Origin: Bacteroidota bacterium
GTDB lineage: Bacteria > Bacteroidota > Rhodothermia > Rhodothermales > Rubricoccaceae
DNA length: 64,000 nt
Reading direction: 5' to 3'
Assembly: GCA_039821555.1 (NCBI GenBank)
Contig: JBCBNX010000003.1
Span: 306,769 to 370,768, forward strand
The notes under the pieces are model-generated. The model ran no database searches and was not told the DNA's origin. It saw nothing but the letters and a program-made list of their open reading frames with translations. Each line of letters begins with the position of its first letter. Within the stretch, counting starts at the first letter, position 1. A program made the translations under genes and the position numbers. Of the stretch, positions 38,284 to 48,927 are shown in pieces.

Positions 38284-38648
38284 CGAACTTTCATTTTTCG
38301 CTGAAAGGGCTGGGTTCGGCATTTGCATTGGCGCACGCGGGTTCCTACCCTTGAGCCCAGAACCAAGTGCTCTGCACGAGGCCAGCGCAAGCGGGAATGA
38401 CAGCTGCGTGCCCGTGTCCACGAAGCGCTTCCGTGCCGGGCACGTGCACGCTGATCGGTCCTCACCGTCAGGCCTCGCAGAGTCTGCAGAGTCCTGGCCG
38501 ACGAGGTCTTTTCAATTGTTCTTCGACCCCCCTCGAAAGGGTACCTCCTACTTTCGGTCCGATCCCCTTCGGCACGTTCAGACAGAGACGCCCACACATA
38601 CGCCGCGTCTCGCTAGCGGGCCGGTGACCCTTCACCTCGACTGCGGTT
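38284..38648. other. Intergenic region upstream of the act operon
   Basis: A 365-base gap between the MATE gene and actA, presumably holding the promoter of the respiratory operon. A short hairpin, ctttca and tgaaag around 38287-38307, follows the MATE stop but has no T-run. An AT-rich patch at 38508-38522 (tcttttcaattgttc) is a candidate promoter element, but no motif was convincing. No gene seen. Confidence 0.45.
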
Positions 38649-39320
38649 ATGCCCCAGATTTTCCAGCGCGGTGCCAACAAGCTTCCGGCCCTCAGCCTCG
38701 TCGGGCTGCTCTTCGGTGCCGTCTTCGTGATCGGCGCGGTGTGGTACTACTTCTCCCCCGAGTTCTACGAAGTAGGCTACATGCCCGACCAGCCCGTGCC
38801 CTACAGCCACCGCCTCCACGCGGGCGAGTTCGGCATGGATTGCACCTACTGCCACAACCACGTCATGGCGAGCGAGCACTCCAACGTGCCGGCCACGCAG
38901 ACGTGTATGAACTGCCACACGCTCATCAAGGCGCAGTCGCTCGAACTGCTGCCGGTGCGTGAGAGCTGGGCCACCGGCGAGCCCGTCGAGTGGGTGCGCG
39001 TGCACCACCTCGCGGACTACGCGCACTTCTCGCACGCCGTCCACACCAACGTGGGCGTCGGGTGTGAAACCTGCCACGGGCGCATCGATCAGATGGAGGT
39101 CGTCTACCAGGCCGAGCCGCTCTCGATGGGCTGGTGTCTGGAGTGCCACCGTGCTCCCGAGGAATACCTCCGGCCTGTGGAAGAGGTCACCACGATGGGC
39201 TACAGCGAGATGGTGCGCGCCGACGAGGACACCTACCAGGCCTACATCGCGGCCAACCTCGCACGCATCGAGGCTGAGGGCATCAAGCCTCCCCAGAACT
39301 GCTCCGCCTGCCACTACTAG
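38649..39320 (+). CDS. actA: Alternative complex III subunit ActA, pentaheme cytochrome c
   Basis: 223 residues. One N-terminal membrane helix (LVGLLFGAVFVIGAVWYYF) anchors a periplasmic domain with five CXXCH heme motifs: CTYCH, CMNCH, CETCH, CLECH and CSACH, the last at the very C-terminus. This is the ActA pattern of alternative complex III, first isolated from Rhodothermus marinus. The hemes receive electrons from menaquinol oxidation and hand them toward ActE and the oxidase. It heads the operon, 83 bases before actB, with a short self-complementary leader in between. Confidence 0.96.
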   Translation: MPQIFQRGANKLPALSLVGLLFGAVFVIGAVWYYFSPEFYEVGYMPDQPVPYSHRLHAGEFGMDCTYCHNHVMASEHSNVPATQTCMNCHTLIKAQSLELLPVRESWATGEPVEWVRVHHLADYAHFSHAVHTNVGVGCETCHGRIDQMEVVYQAEPLSMGWCLECHRAPEEYLRPVEEVTTMGYSEMVRADEDTYQAYIAANLARIEAEGIKPPQNCSACHY

Positions 39321-39325
39321 AGTCT

Positions 39326-39402
39326 TGCGGTGAAGCGGTGAAGCGGTGGGGCCGTGCGCCTCCTCGAACCGCCGCACCGCAACACTGCTGCACCGCTGCA
39401 CC
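39326..39402. repeat. Word-built, self-complementary leader of actB
   Basis: gcggtg occurs three times at 39327-39347 and its complement caccgc or a close variant three times at 39370-39402, just before the actB ATG at 39404. The arms can pair to form a hairpin in the mRNA that would end at the start codon. Confidence 0.6.
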
Positions 39403-39403
39403 C

Positions 39404-42400
39404 ATGATCGAACTCGACATTCTCTCGAAAGCAGACGTGACCCTCGACGGGCAGCCTCGCGCCTGGCGCAGTCCTGCCGACAAGGCACGTACGGCCGAGT
39501 CTCGCGCGCTCCAGCAAAGCGAATTCCACCCAGACGCCTTTACAGGGGAGGACGCCTTCAAACTCGACGACCGCGCTGGAGACGACTTCGCCAGCGGCAC
39601 GTCCCGCCGGTCCTTCATGAAGATCATGGGGGCGTCGATGGCGTTTGCCGGCCTGACCGGCTGCCGTCGTCCGGCGGAGGAGATCCTGCCCTACGCTCGC
39701 AAGCCTGAACAGGTTATTCCTGGCGTCCCGAACTACTATGCGACCTCGATGCCGCTTGGGGGCCCCGTCCAAGGCATTCTGATCCGTGCCAACGAGGGGC
39801 GCCCTACGAAGGTGGAGGGCAATGCCGCCCACCCCTACAACCAGGGCGCTACGGACGTTTTTGCCCAGGCGTCGGTGCTCAACCTCTACGACCCCGATCG
39901 CTCCCGCGTCGTGCGGCGCGCAGGGGAAGCGTCTTCGTCCTGGCGCGACTTCGTGGCCTTCGCTCGCCAGATGCGCGATGGCGGGGTGCAGGGCAATGTG
40001 GCCGTCCTCGCGGAGCCCAACGACTCGCCGACGCTCGCCCGTTTGCGTGGCGAGATGGAGGCTGCCTACCCTGGCCTGCGCTGGATCACCTACCGTGCCC
40101 TCGGCGACGACACGGGCGCCCTCGGCACCCAGCAGGCGCTCGGCCGTCCGCTCCGTCCCAACTACGACTACGCCAACGCCGACATCATCGTAAGCTTCGA
40201 CAGCGACGAGATGGGCGCGGAGCACCTCGGCACGATCGCGAACCAGCGTGGGATCGCAGCCAGCCGCCGCATCACCGAGGGCCGTCGTAGCACGATGAGC
40301 CGGATCTACCTGGTCGAGAGCCAGATGTCGCCAATGGCGGGCATGGCCGACCACCGCGTCCGGATGCGAGCCGCCGATATCCCGCACCTTGCCAGCGCCG
40401 TCGCGGCGCGCCTCGGCGTGGGCAGCGCTACGGCAACCGGTACGGCTCTCATGACCGCCGACGCGCACGCCGCACCGATCCTGGAAGCGCTCATCGAAGA
40501 CGTGCAAGCCGCGCAGGGCCGCGTGGTCTTCTCGGCAGGCGGCACGCTGCCCCCCGAGGTCCACGCGCTCGTGGCCGCGCTCAACGCGGAGTACGGCCAG
40601 GAGGTTGTTCGCTACTACGACACCGGGGAGGGCACCGTCACCTCGCAAGACGAGGCGCTCCAGGCACTTGTCACGGACATGAACGCTGGGGCCGTTGGTG
40701 CGCTCGTCTGCCTCGGAACCAATCCCGTCTACAGCGCCCCCGCCGCCCTCGGCTTTGCCGACGCGATGGCCAACGTACCCGTCACGATCCATGCCGGGTT
40801 GCACATCGACGAGACGGCGCAGCGCGCGACGTGGCACGTGCCGCTCGCGCACTACCTGGAGCAGTGGGGCGACGGACGCGCCTACGACGGTACGCTCTCG
40901 CCCATCCAGCCGACCATCGCACCGCTCTACGAGGACGCGCACTCCGACCTTGAAATCGTCAACGTCCTCACCACGGGCCGCGACGCGAGTGGCTACGATC
41001 TCGTCCGGACGACCTGGCGCAGCCAAATCACGGGCGCGTTCGAGGACGGCTGGCGCACCGTCCTGCACGACGGGATGCTGCGCGACACGGCCTACCCAGT
41101 TGTCCAGCCGGCCAACGTAGCCACGCCTGATCTGAGCGGCTTGCCCGTCCTCGCGCCCGACGCGATGGAACTCGTGGTGCGCCTCTCGGGCAAGGTCTAC
41201 GACGGCAGCTACGCCAACAACGCGTGGATGCAAGAGGCGTCCGAGACGGTGACCAAGATCACCTGGGACAACGTGGCGATCATGAGCCATGGCACGGCTG
41301 AGGCACTCGGCGTCAACTCGGTCCTGCGCAAAGGCAAGCAGTACGTGAGTGTCGTCAGCTTGAAGGCGGGGGGCGAGACCATCGAGATCCCTGCATGGGT
41401 CCAGCCCGGCCACCCCGACAACTCGGTCACCGTCGTCGCAGGCTATGGTCGCGACCTGGCCTCGGACCGCATCCCGCCGCCGAAACCCATCTTCCAGCGC
41501 TTCAAGCTCGGGTACTTCGACAACGACATCTACGACGACGGCCCCCTCGCCAACGGCATCGGCGCCAACGTGGCGCCGCTGCGTCCGCTCGGTGGCCGCG
41601 TCGCCGTCCTGGAGGAGCGCCCGTCCATCGTTGACGAGGACTACCTCATCGCCACGACGCAGGACCACGGTGGCCTCAACGTCGAAAACGCTACCACGGC
41701 CGTCGAAGACCGCGGCATCATCCGCCAAACGACGCTCGCCGCCTACGCCCAGGGCGACAACGCGGCCTACGACCCCGTCCCGCTCATTGAGGATGTGCCG
41801 TGGCAGGACTATCCGCCCATCTGGGGCGAGGAGCGCGACGCGGCGTCCGACCCGCGCATTGGCGAGGCGATGTATGCCGAGAATCAGTGGGCGCTCTCGG
41901 TGGACCTCAACACGTGCACCGGCTGCAACGCCTGCGTGATCGCCTGCCAGAGCGAGAACAACATCCAGGTCGTCGGTAAAGACCAGGTCTCGCGTGGCCG
42001 CGAGATGAGCTGGATGCGCATGGACCGCTACTACATGGGCGACATGGACAACCCCGAGATGGTGTCCATGCCGATGATGTGCCAGCACTGCGAGTACGCC
42101 CCGTGTGAGCAGGTCTGCCCGGTCAACGCAACCGTCCACTCCCCGGATGGAACTAACGCGATGATCTACAACCGCTGCGTCGGCACGCGCTACTGCGCCA
42201 ACAACTGCCCCTACAAGGTCCGGCGTTACAACTTCTACAACTGGACGCAGTCGCTCCCGCTCGAAGTCCAGATGGCCCAGAACCCGAACGTCACTGTCCG
42301 CTTCCGAGGCGTGATGGAGAAGTGCTCGTTCTGCATTCAGCGCATCCGCTACGCGCAGGGCATCGCCCACATCGAAGACCGCCCGATGGAGCCGCTCACA

Positions 42401-42703
42401 GCCTGCCAGCAGGTCTGCGCCTCCCAGGCGATCACGTTCGGCGACATCAAGGACCCAGATAGCGCCATCAGCGCCGCGCGTCGCAGCGACCGCAACTACG
42501 CCGTCCTCGGCTACCTCAATGTGAAGCCGCGCGTGACCTACCAGGCGCGCATCACCAATCCGAACCCGGCGCTCGCTGGACCGGTCGAGATCCGGGGCGG
42601 CTATGACGAACACGGCGGCGATGGCTATGGAGGCGACGGCGACGGCGGCCACAGCAGTGACCACGCCGAAGGGGCCGTCCCCGGCGACGCCCCTGCTTCC
42701 TAG
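39404..42703 (+). CDS. actB: Alternative complex III subunit ActB (molybdopterin-like domain plus iron-sulfur domain)
   Basis: 1099 residues from [13 protein letters not shown] twin-arginine motif ([21 protein letters not shown]) with a lipobox-like LTGC near residues 68-88 indicates Tat export and perhaps lipid anchoring. Residues 100-800 are a molybdopterin-oxidoreductase-like fold that in this complex has no cofactor. The last 300 residues bind Fe-S clusters: [38 protein letters not shown] and CSFCIQRI followed by CQQVC. This gives three 4Fe-4S and one 3Fe-4S sites in known ACIII. It lies between actA and actC in the usual gene order. The C-terminus is Gly/Asp/His-rich. Confidence 0.96.
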   Translation: MIELDILSKADVTLDGQPRAWRSPADKARTAESRALQQSEFHPDAFTGEDAFKLDDRAGDDFASGTSRRSFMKIMGASMAFAGLTGCRRPAEEILPYARKPEQVIPGVPNYYATSMPLGGPVQGILIRANEGRPTKVEGNAAHPYNQGATDVFAQASVLNLYDPDRSRVVRRAGEASSSWRDFVAFARQMRDGGVQGNVAVLAEPNDSPTLARLRGEMEAAYPGLRWITYRALGDDTGALGTQQALGRPLRPNYDYANADIIVSFDSDEMGAEHLGTIANQRGIAASRRITEGRRSTMSRIYLVESQMSPMAGMADHRVRMRAADIPHLASAVAARLGVGSATATGTALMTADAHAAPILEALIEDVQAAQGRVVFSAGGTLPPEVHALVAALNAEYGQEVVRYYDTGEGTVTSQDEALQALVTDMNAGAVGALVCLGTNPVYSAPAALGFADAMANVPVTIHAGLHIDETAQRATWHVPLAHYLEQWGDGRAYDGTLSPIQPTIAPLYEDAHSDLEIVNVLTTGRDASGYDLVRTTWRSQITGAFEDGWRTVLHDGMLRDTAYPVVQPANVATPDLSGLPVLAPDAMELVVRLSGKVYDGSYANNAWMQEASETVTKITWDNVAIMSHGTAEALGVNSVLRKGKQYVSVVSLKAGGETIEIPAWVQPGHPDNSVTVVAGYGRDLASDRIPPPKPIFQRFKLGYFDNDIYDDGPLANGIGANVAPLRPLGGRVAVLEERPSIVDEDYLIATTQDHGGLNVENATTAVEDRGIIRQTTLAAYAQGDNAAYDPVPLIEDVPWQDYPPIWGEERDAASDPRIGEAMYAENQWALSVDLNTCTGCNACVIACQSENNIQVVGKDQVSRGREMSWMRMDRYYMGDMDNPEMVSMPMMCQHCEYAPCEQVCPVNATVHSPDGTNAMIYNRCVGTRYCANNCPYKVRRYNFYNWTQSLPLEVQMAQNPNVTVRFRGVMEKCSFCIQRIRYAQGIAHIEDRPMEPLTACQQVCASQAITFGDIKDPDSAISAARRSDRNYAVLGYLNVKPRVTYQARITNPNPALAGPVEIRGGYDEHGGDGYGGDGDGGHSSDHAEGAVPGDAPAS

Positions 42704-42776
42704 GTGTCCGCTTCATAAGCGACAGCCTCCTGAGCGCTTCCCCGCCTGCATTTCCCTGACCCCTGACCTGGGACTG

Positions 42777-44285
42777 ATGAGTACCCCAACCGCAACCGCC
42801 GCTCACGAACCGCAGCGGATCATCCTCGAAGAAGAGGCCCTCGTCCAGGGCGGCCTCAACTTCCACGACGTCACCGAGGCCGTGGCGGGCCACGTCGAGA
42901 AGAGGATCCCGACGGCGTGGTACCTCGCCTTCACCGGCGCGTGTCTCCTCCTCTCGATGATGTGGTTCTCGCTGGCCTTCCAGGTCTGGAACGGCACCGG
43001 GACCTGGGGCCTCAACAACCCCGTTGGCTGGGGCTGGGCCATCGTCAACTTCGTGTGGTGGGTCGGCATCGGCCACGCCGGGACGCTCATCTCGGCGATT
43101 CTCTTCCTCTTCCGCCAGAAGTGGCGCACCTCGATCAACCGCGCGGCGGAGGCGATGACGCTCTTCGCGGTGGCCTGTGCGTTGATCTTCCCCACGTTCC
43201 ACGTCGGGCGCGTGTGGCTGGTCTACTACCTGCTGCCGATCCCGAACTCGATGCTGATGTGGCCCAACTTCAAGAGCCCGCTGCTCTGGGACGTGTTCGC
43301 GGTGTCGATCTACGGTTCGGTGTCGCTCCTCTTCTGGTACGTCGGCCTCATCCCCGACCTCGCCACCATCCGCGACCGCGTTCCGACGGGCGACAAGGCG
43401 ACCATGCGCGACAAGATCCGCCAGAAGGTCTACGCCCTCCTCTCGCTCGGCTGGACCGGCGCGAACCGCCACTGGCGCCACTACGAGCGCGCCTACCTGC
43501 TCCTGGCCGGCCTCGCCACGCCGCTCGTCCTCTCGGTGCACACGGTCGTCTCCTTCGACTTCGCCGTGTCCAACGTGCCCGGCTGGCACACCACGATCTT
43601 CCCGCCCTACTTCGTCGCGGGGGCCATCTTCTCTGGCTTCGCGATGGTGGTGACCCTGATGGTGCTCATCAGGAAGGTCTACAACATGGAGAACATCATC
43701 ACGATGGGGGTGCTGGAGAAGTGCAACATCATCATCCTGGTGACGGGCACGATCGTCGGCTTCGCCTACATCACGGAGTTCTTCATCGCGTGGTACTCGG
43801 GCGTCATATTCGAGCAATATGCCTTCATCAACCGCATGTTTGGCCCCTATGCCTGGGCCTACTGGGCGATGATGACGTGCAACCTGATCTCGCCGCAGGT
43901 CTTCTGGGTTAAGAAGTTTCGCCGGTCGATCCCGATCATGTTCGCGCTCTCGATCGTAGTGAACATCGGCATGTGGTTCGAGCGCTTCGTGATCACGGTG
44001 ACCTCGCTGCACCGCGACTTCCTAATCTCCTCGTGGGACTACTACTCCCCGACGATCTGGGACGTGACGCTCTATGTGGGCACCTTCGGCTGGTTCTCGT
44101 TCCTGTTCCTGCTCTTCCTCCGCTACGCGCCGATGGTGGCCATCGCAGAGGTGAAGGCGGTGATGCCGCAGGCCGACCCGCACTTCTACCACCACGAGGG
44201 CGACGGCGGCCCTGGTCACGCTGGCGGCCACGGCGGCGATGGTGGAGTCACCGTCACGGCCACGCCGCCCCCCGCCGCGCATTAA
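42777..44285 (+). CDS. actC: Alternative complex III subunit ActC (NrfD/PsrC-like quinol-binding membrane protein)
   Basis: 502 residues from [13 protein letters not shown]. About ten membrane helices, arranged as in NrfD/PsrC proteins; characteristic stretches are [20 protein letters not shown] and [17 protein letters not shown]. The His and acidic residues at [13 protein letters not shown] and in the third and fourth helices line the likely menaquinol site and proton path. The C-terminus is His/Gly-rich. It is the main quinol-oxidising membrane subunit, and ActF at the end of the operon is its distant homologue. Gap to actB is 73 bases. Confidence 0.95.
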   Translation: MSTPTATAAHEPQRIILEEEALVQGGLNFHDVTEAVAGHVEKRIPTAWYLAFTGACLLLSMMWFSLAFQVWNGTGTWGLNNPVGWGWAIVNFVWWVGIGHAGTLISAILFLFRQKWRTSINRAAEAMTLFAVACALIFPTFHVGRVWLVYYLLPIPNSMLMWPNFKSPLLWDVFAVSIYGSVSLLFWYVGLIPDLATIRDRVPTGDKATMRDKIRQKVYALLSLGWTGANRHWRHYERAYLLLAGLATPLVLSVHTVVSFDFAVSNVPGWHTTIFPPYFVAGAIFSGFAMVVTLMVLIRKVYNMENIITMGVLEKCNIIILVTGTIVGFAYITEFFIAWYSGVIFEQYAFINRMFGPYAWAYWAMMTCNLISPQVFWVKKFRRSIPIMFALSIVVNIGMWFERFVITVTSLHRDFLISSWDYYSPTIWDVTLYVGTFGWFSFLFLLFLRYAPMVAIAEVKAVMPQADPHFYHHEGDGGPGHAGGHGGDGGVTVTATPPPAAH

Positions 44286-44345
44286 GTCTCTCGCGTCTCC
44301 CGACCCGCACGCACCGCGTCCCCCGACTTTTCCGAATCTGATCCC

Positions 44346-44969
44346 ATGAGCCTCCTCTCTGGCCGCCCGGACGCCAACGTAGGCCTGCTCGCGCAGTTCT
44401 CGAACCCTGGCACGCTCTACGACGCCGTCAAGGAGATCCGCAAGCGCGGCTACACCCGCATCGAGGCCTACAGCCCGTTCCCGATCCACGGCATGGACAA
44501 GGCGATGGGCCTGAGCTACTCCAAGCTCGGCTACCTCGTCTTCATCGGCGCCATCACGGGGTGCTCGCTCGCGTTCCTGATGCAGTGGTGGATGAACGCG
44601 GTCGACTACCCAATCAACATCTCGAACAAGCCGCTCTTCGCCTTCGAGCCAAGTGTGCCGGTGGCGTTTGAACTGACGGTGCTTTTCAGCGCGCTCACCG
44701 CCGTCGGCGGCATGCTGGCGCTCAATGGCCTGCCGCGCCCCTACAACCCGCTCTTCTTCTCGAAGCGCTTCGCCCGCGTCACCGACGACGCCTTCTTCCT
44801 GCAGGTCGAGGCCGTCGACGGGAAGTACGACGAGATGGCCACGGCGGAGCTCCTCTACGAAATCGGCGCGATGAGCGTCGAGGTCGTCGGCCACGAGGGC
44901 ACCCGCGACATCGCCCGCGGCGGCCAGGCCGAGTCCATCGAGGTCCCCGAGCCCGTCGTTAACGCTTAG
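44346..44969 (+). CDS. actD: Alternative complex III subunit ActD (DUF3341)
   Basis: 207 residues. The DUF3341 pattern is clear: LLAQFSNPGTLYDAVKEIRKRGYTRIEAYSPFPIHGMD at the start, then two membrane helices (LVFIGAITGCSLAFLMQWW and VPVAFELTVLFSALTAVGGML), and RPYNPLFFSKRFARVTDDAFFL. ActD sits beside ActB and ActC at the membrane in the ACIII structures. It has no cofactor. It lies 60 bases after actC. Confidence 0.95.
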   Translation: MSLLSGRPDANVGLLAQFSNPGTLYDAVKEIRKRGYTRIEAYSPFPIHGMDKAMGLSYSKLGYLVFIGAITGCSLAFLMQWWMNAVDYPINISNKPLFAFEPSVPVAFELTVLFSALTAVGGMLALNGLPRPYNPLFFSKRFARVTDDAFFLQVEAVDGKYDEMATAELLYEIGAMSVEVVGHEGTRDIARGGQAESIEVPEPVVNA

Positions 44970-45028
44970 CCCTGCACGCGCGCGCTTCTGCGCCCCCTGA
45001 ATCAGCGCCCCCTGAATCTGAGAGTCCC

Positions 45029-45700
45029 ATGACGACCCGACCGACAACCTTCCTCTTGCTCGCTGCGGTGCTGCTCGGCAGCGTCGTGCTCAGCGGCTGC
45101 CGGGGGTGGCGCTCTGAAAAGACGCCGATCCACCCTAACCTGAACATGGACTTCACGCAGCGCTTCGAGGAGCAGGAGGCCAATCCCTTCTTCGCCGACG
45201 GCGCGGCGATGCGCCAGCCCGTCGAGGGCACGATCGCCCGCGGCTACCTCCGCACGAGCGATAACGCGCCCTACTACTACGGCCTCAACCAGGACGGCTC
45301 CTTCGTGGAGACGAGCCCGCTTGCCATTAACGCGGAGGTGCTGGAGCGGGGGCAAGAGCGCTACAACGTCTACTGCACGCCCTGCCACGGACAAGCGGGC
45401 GACGGCGCCGGCATCATCATGAAGGGCAACGGCGGCCAGGGCTATGGCTACACGCCCGCCCCGACCTACCACGACGCCCGCCTGCGCGGCATCGAGGACG
45501 GTTACCTCTACAGCGTCATCACCAACGGCGTCCGCTCGATGGCGGGCTACGCGCACCAGATCAGCCCCGCCGACCGCTGGGCCATCGTGTCGTACATCCG
45601 CGCGCTGCAGCTCTCGCAGTACGCCTCCGCCGAGGACGTCCCCGTGCCCGTCCGCGAGCGCCTCGCGACCTACAACCCGAACGTCAACCCGTCGAACTAG
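45029..45700 (+). CDS. actE: Alternative complex III subunit ActE, monoheme cytochrome c lipoprotein
   Basis: 223 residues. The signal peptide ends in a lipobox, VVLSGC, so the protein is probably lipid-anchored on the periplasmic side. One heme motif, Cys116 to His120 (CTPCH), and a Met-containing segment downstream (RSMAGYAHQISPADRWAIVSYIRAL) form a mono-heme cytochrome c domain. It receives electrons from ActA and passes them to the oxidase. It follows actD by 59 bases. Confidence 0.95.
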   Translation: MTTRPTTFLLLAAVLLGSVVLSGCRGWRSEKTPIHPNLNMDFTQRFEEQEANPFFADGAAMRQPVEGTIARGYLRTSDNAPYYYGLNQDGSFVETSPLAINAEVLERGQERYNVYCTPCHGQAGDGAGIIMKGNGGQGYGYTPAPTYHDARLRGIEDGYLYSVITNGVRSMAGYAHQISPADRWAIVSYIRALQLSQYASAEDVPVPVRERLATYNPNVNPSN

Positions 45701-45773
45701 CGTGCTGGTGAGTGCGGGGCGGAGGCTCTAAGCACGTCCTCGCCCCAACCCCGACCACCCCGAGACCCCAACC

Positions 45774-47174
45774 ATGGCGAACCCCCTCACGCGCTGGCTA
45801 CTCGATCCGGTCGACGACGACCGCGACCGCATCGCCCGCAAGTACCAGTTCCCGCGCGACAGCCGGGCCTACCTCGCGCCCCTCGGCATCGGCGCGGCGC
45901 TGCTCATCATCGCACTTGTGCTCGGCGTCACGGGCGACCAGCAGCGGTTCATGTACAGCTACCTCATCGGCTGGACGTGGTGCCTCTCGATCTCCGTTGG
46001 CGGGCTCTTCTTCGTCATGATCAACCACGTCGTCAAGGCGCGTTGGATGATCGTGCTGAGGCGCATCGCCGAGTCGGTGGCGGCGAGCTTCCCGATCCTG
46101 TTCGTGGCGGGCCTCCCGATCATCCTGAGCCCGTTCATCTCCTACGACCTCTACCACTGGGCCGACCCGACCCTCTACGATCCGGCCGACTCGCACTTCG
46201 ACAAGGTGGTCGCGACCAAGGCGGGCTACTTCTACGGCCCGGTCGACCCCACGTCGGGGCCGCCCATCTTCTTCGCGCTGCGCTACTTCGTCTACTTCGG
46301 CGTGTTCATCTTCCTCAGCCGGAAGCTCTACACGCTCTCGATCCAGAACGACACGGAGCCGAGCGCCGAGAACACCCGCAAGATGGTCTTCCACAGCGCG
46401 TGGGGCATCCCGGCCTCGGCGGTCTTCACCGCCTTCGCGAGCTTCGACTACCTGATGAGCCTCGACCCGCACTGGTTCTCGACCATCTTCGGGGTCTACT
46501 TCTTCGCAGGCGGCTGGCTCTCCTTCCTCTCGCTGCTCGCCTTCCTGGCGATGGCGTACAACAAGAATGGCGTCCTCACGCACGAGGTCACGAAGGAGCA
46601 CGTCCAGGACGTCGGCAAGCTCATGTTCGGCTTCACGGTCTTCTGGACGTACATCGGCTTCAGCCAGTACTTCCTGATCTGGTATGCCAACATCCCCGAG
46701 GAGGTCGTCTGGTACCAGAAGCGCCTGATGAACGGCTGGGAGTACTTCAGCTTTGCGTTGCTGATCGCCCACTTCATCGTCCCGTTCTTCGTGCTGCTGC
46801 CACGCTTCTCGAAGCGAACCTGGCCGATTCTCGCGACGATGTGCGTCTGGATGCTCGTCATGCACTGGTTCGACCACATGTGGCTCGCGCTGCCGACGCA
46901 GTATCTCTCCGGCGGCGATGCCTACGCAGCCGTCCAGGCCGGGAGCGACATGATCGCGGGCCTCGGTGCTGTGGCCGCCGAGGGCGGCGAGGGGCACGGC
47001 GGGGGCATCGGTAGCCATAACCCGCACGCGAAGTTTGCCCTGACCGACGTCGCCGCGTGGATCGGGATGGCCGGGCTTTGGCTCGGCGCGATCCTCTGGC
47101 GCAACAGCCGCCACGCGGTCACGCCGTACAACGACCCCTATTTCCAGGACTCGCTCAAGTTCGAGAACGTCTAG
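45774..47174 (+). CDS. actF: Alternative complex III subunit ActF (NrfD-like membrane protein)
   Basis: 466 residues, about ten membrane helices. Typical stretches are LIGWTWCLSISVGGLFFVMINHVVKARWM (given in part as GGLFFVMINHVVKARW), LMSLDPHWFSTIFGVYFFAGG, and FWTYIGFSQYFLIWYANIPEE. It pairs with ActC and may contribute to proton translocation. The C-terminal 60 residues are soluble. It lies 73 bases after actE and ends the act genes proper. Confidence 0.95.
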   Translation: MANPLTRWLLDPVDDDRDRIARKYQFPRDSRAYLAPLGIGAALLIIALVLGVTGDQQRFMYSYLIGWTWCLSISVGGLFFVMINHVVKARWMIVLRRIAESVAASFPILFVAGLPIILSPFISYDLYHWADPTLYDPADSHFDKVVATKAGYFYGPVDPTSGPPIFFALRYFVYFGVFIFLSRKLYTLSIQNDTEPSAENTRKMVFHSAWGIPASAVFTAFASFDYLMSLDPHWFSTIFGVYFFAGGWLSFLSLLAFLAMAYNKNGVLTHEVTKEHVQDVGKLMFGFTVFWTYIGFSQYFLIWYANIPEEVVWYQKRLMNGWEYFSFALLIAHFIVPFFVLLPRFSKRTWPILATMCVWMLVMHWFDHMWLALPTQYLSGGDAYAAVQAGSDMIAGLGAVAAEGGEGHGGGIGSHNPHAKFALTDVAAWIGMAGLWLGAILWRNSRHAVTPYNDPYFQDSLKFENV

Positions 47175-47223
47175 CATGCCTCCTGTGTCTCGCGCTTGAC
47201 ACGCCTCGCGCCTTTCATTTAGG

Positions 47224-47241
47224 TTTCAATCCAAATTGAAA
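47224..47241. other. AT-rich hairpin downstream of actF
   Basis: Perfect 7-bp stem tttcaat (47224-47230) and attgaaa (47235-47241) with loop ccaa, 50 bases after the actF stop. No T-run follows, so it is not an obvious terminator. Its AT content stands out and it could be an operator or an RNA processing site. Confidence 0.4.
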
Positions 47242-47290
47242 ACAACCGGATTGGAGCCCTGTTCATGCCTTCCCAACGAGGAACCCAGTT

Positions 47291-47920
47291 ATGAGCGATC
47301 AGCCTCAGACTCCACAAATGCCGCACGAGAACGAGCCCCTCGGCCCCGTTGCTGGGCTTGCCGCGGGCGCAGCAGCCGAGGTGCACGCCGAGATCTTCGA
47401 CGACGAGGACGCGCTCATGCAAGCGTGGCAGCAAGGCGTCGAGACCGAAGGCATCGAAGCAAGCCAGATCGGCGCCATCGTCACGGCTACGCTGCTGGTC
47501 GTTGCCGTCTTGGTGGTCACGGGCATTTGGGTCACGACCCAGGGCATCAACGTAGCTTCGGGTGTCTCCGAAGACGTCGAGGAGTACGCGGAACTGGCTG
47601 ACATCCGGTCGGCTGCCGCGGAGAAGCTCACCGACTGGAAGCTGCTTTCTGCCGAAGACGCCATCTATCAGATGCCGATCGCCGAGGCCATGACCGCGAT
47701 GACGGTGCGCTACGAAGAGCGTCAGGTAGGCGTAGCTGGGCTCGTGCAGCCGCCTGAGTTCTGGAGCACCCAAGACCTGATCGACGAGGTAGAAGTGGCG
47801 TCCGCTGCGCCCCAGACTGTTGCTGCCAGCACCACGCCGCCCGTCGCTACGCCTGACATCAACGCGGGTGTGACGCCGCTCGGCCCAGATGCACTGACAG
47901 GACCCGACGGAACGCCGTAG
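47291..47920 (+). CDS. One-TM hypothetical protein between actF and the Sco gene
   Basis: 209 residues. A charged, acidic N-terminus (VHAEIFDDEDALMQAWQQGV), one membrane helix near residues 60-82 (IVTATLLVVAVLVVTGIWV), then a soluble domain (ADIRSAAAEKLTDWKLL, YQMPIAEAMTAM) and a Thr/Pro/Ala-rich tail. No cofactor motif is seen. The position between alternative complex III and oxidase-assembly genes suggests a role in the respiratory supercomplex or its assembly; that is inference. It is 14 bases upstream of the Sco gene. Confidence 0.8.
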   Translation: MSDQPQTPQMPHENEPLGPVAGLAAGAAAEVHAEIFDDEDALMQAWQQGVETEGIEASQIGAIVTATLLVVAVLVVTGIWVTTQGINVASGVSEDVEEYAELADIRSAAAEKLTDWKLLSAEDAIYQMPIAEAMTAMTVRYEERQVGVAGLVQPPEFWSTQDLIDEVEVASAAPQTVAASTTPPVATPDINAGVTPLGPDALTGPDGTP

Positions 47921-47934
47921 AACATAGTTGCTGC

Positions 47935-48897
47935 ATGACCCGTGCGCTTTCCCATTGGACTCCGCTGCTGATCGCGACCCTGCTGGTCGTGAGTGGGTTC
48001 GGTGTTGGGAGCACAGAGGCTCGGGCGCAGCGCATCCCACAAGTCACTCAAGGTGCCGCTGCTGCACCGCTCGGACAGAACCGCCCGGCCTCAGCAGAGA
48101 CGATGCCCGACGCCTTCGAGGACGTTGGCATCACGGAGCGCCTTGGCGAAGCCGTCCCGCTCGACATCCCGCTCGTCAACGCGGCGGGGGAGACGACGGT
48201 GCTGCGCGACTACCTCGGCACAGGCAAGCCGGTGGTGCTCGCCTACGTCTATCACTCCTGCCCGATGCTGTGCAGCCTCGTGCTGGACGGCCTCTCCGCG
48301 TCGATCGAAGGCACCGACCTCGTGCCCGGCACCGACTACGAGGTGATCGCTGTCTCGTTCGATAAGCGCGACACGCCCGCAGACGCAGCAGCAGCCCGCT
48401 CGAAGTACCTCGCCCAGACCGACCAAGTCGGGCTCGAGGATGGCTGGCACTTCCTGACAGCCAGTGAGGAGGCCATCGGCCGACTTACCCGCGCGACGGG
48501 CTTCGGCTTCAAGTGGGACCAGCGCCAGCAGGAATATGTCCACAACGCCGCGCTGATTTTCGTGAGTCCCGACGGCACGATCACCCGCTACCTCTACGGC
48601 ATCGAGTACCCGCCGCCTGACTTTCGCAAGGCCGTTTTGGAGGCGAGTGAAGGTACCGTGGGGAGCACGCTCGACCGGATCCTGCTCTACTGCTTTGTGT
48701 ACGATCCGGCCGCCAATTCGTACGTGCTCCATGCGCTCAACGTCATGAAAATTGGTGGCTTGCTAACCTTGGGACTGCTCGGCACATTGCTTGCTTTCTA
48801 CTGGTTGCGCGAGCGCCGCGGCACTACCGATGACCGCTGGGCAGAAGCCCTGCACCAGGGCCACGCCTCGCAAGGCTCGCCCGCCCCGACCTCTTAG
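47935..48897 (+). CDS. Sco-family copper chaperone for cytochrome oxidase
   Basis: 320 residues with an N-terminal signal peptide (LLIATLLVVSGFGVG) and a C-terminal membrane helix (IGGLLTLGLLGTLLAFYWL). The thioredoxin-like Sco fold holds the copper ligands Cys109 and Cys113 (SCPMLC) and His203 in YVHNAALIFV. Sco proteins deliver or reduce copper at the CuA site of subunit II, and the coxB gene follows 30 bases later. The C-terminal helix is not universal in Sco proteins but is common in Bacteroidota-type operons. Confidence 0.93.
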   Translation: MTRALSHWTPLLIATLLVVSGFGVGSTEARAQRIPQVTQGAAAAPLGQNRPASAETMPDAFEDVGITERLGEAVPLDIPLVNAAGETTVLRDYLGTGKPVVLAYVYHSCPMLCSLVLDGLSASIEGTDLVPGTDYEVIAVSFDKRDTPADAAAARSKYLAQTDQVGLEDGWHFLTASEEAIGRLTRATGFGFKWDQRQQEYVHNAALIFVSPDGTITRYLYGIEYPPPDFRKAVLEASEGTVGSTLDRILLYCFVYDPAANSYVLHALNVMKIGGLLTLGLLGTLLAFYWLRERRGTTDDRWAEALHQGHASQGSPAPTS

Positions 48898-48927
48898 CGA
48901 ATCCCACCCTCACGCAAACGCTGCATT

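Noticed and set aside
38287..38307. Terminator after the MATE gene
   Set aside because: The ctttca/tgaaag stem is short and is followed by ggg, not by Ts.
39317..42664. 1100-codon minus-strand open frame opposite actB
   Set aside because: Same reason: antisense shadow of actB; no domain, no start signal, and it spans the intergenic leader.
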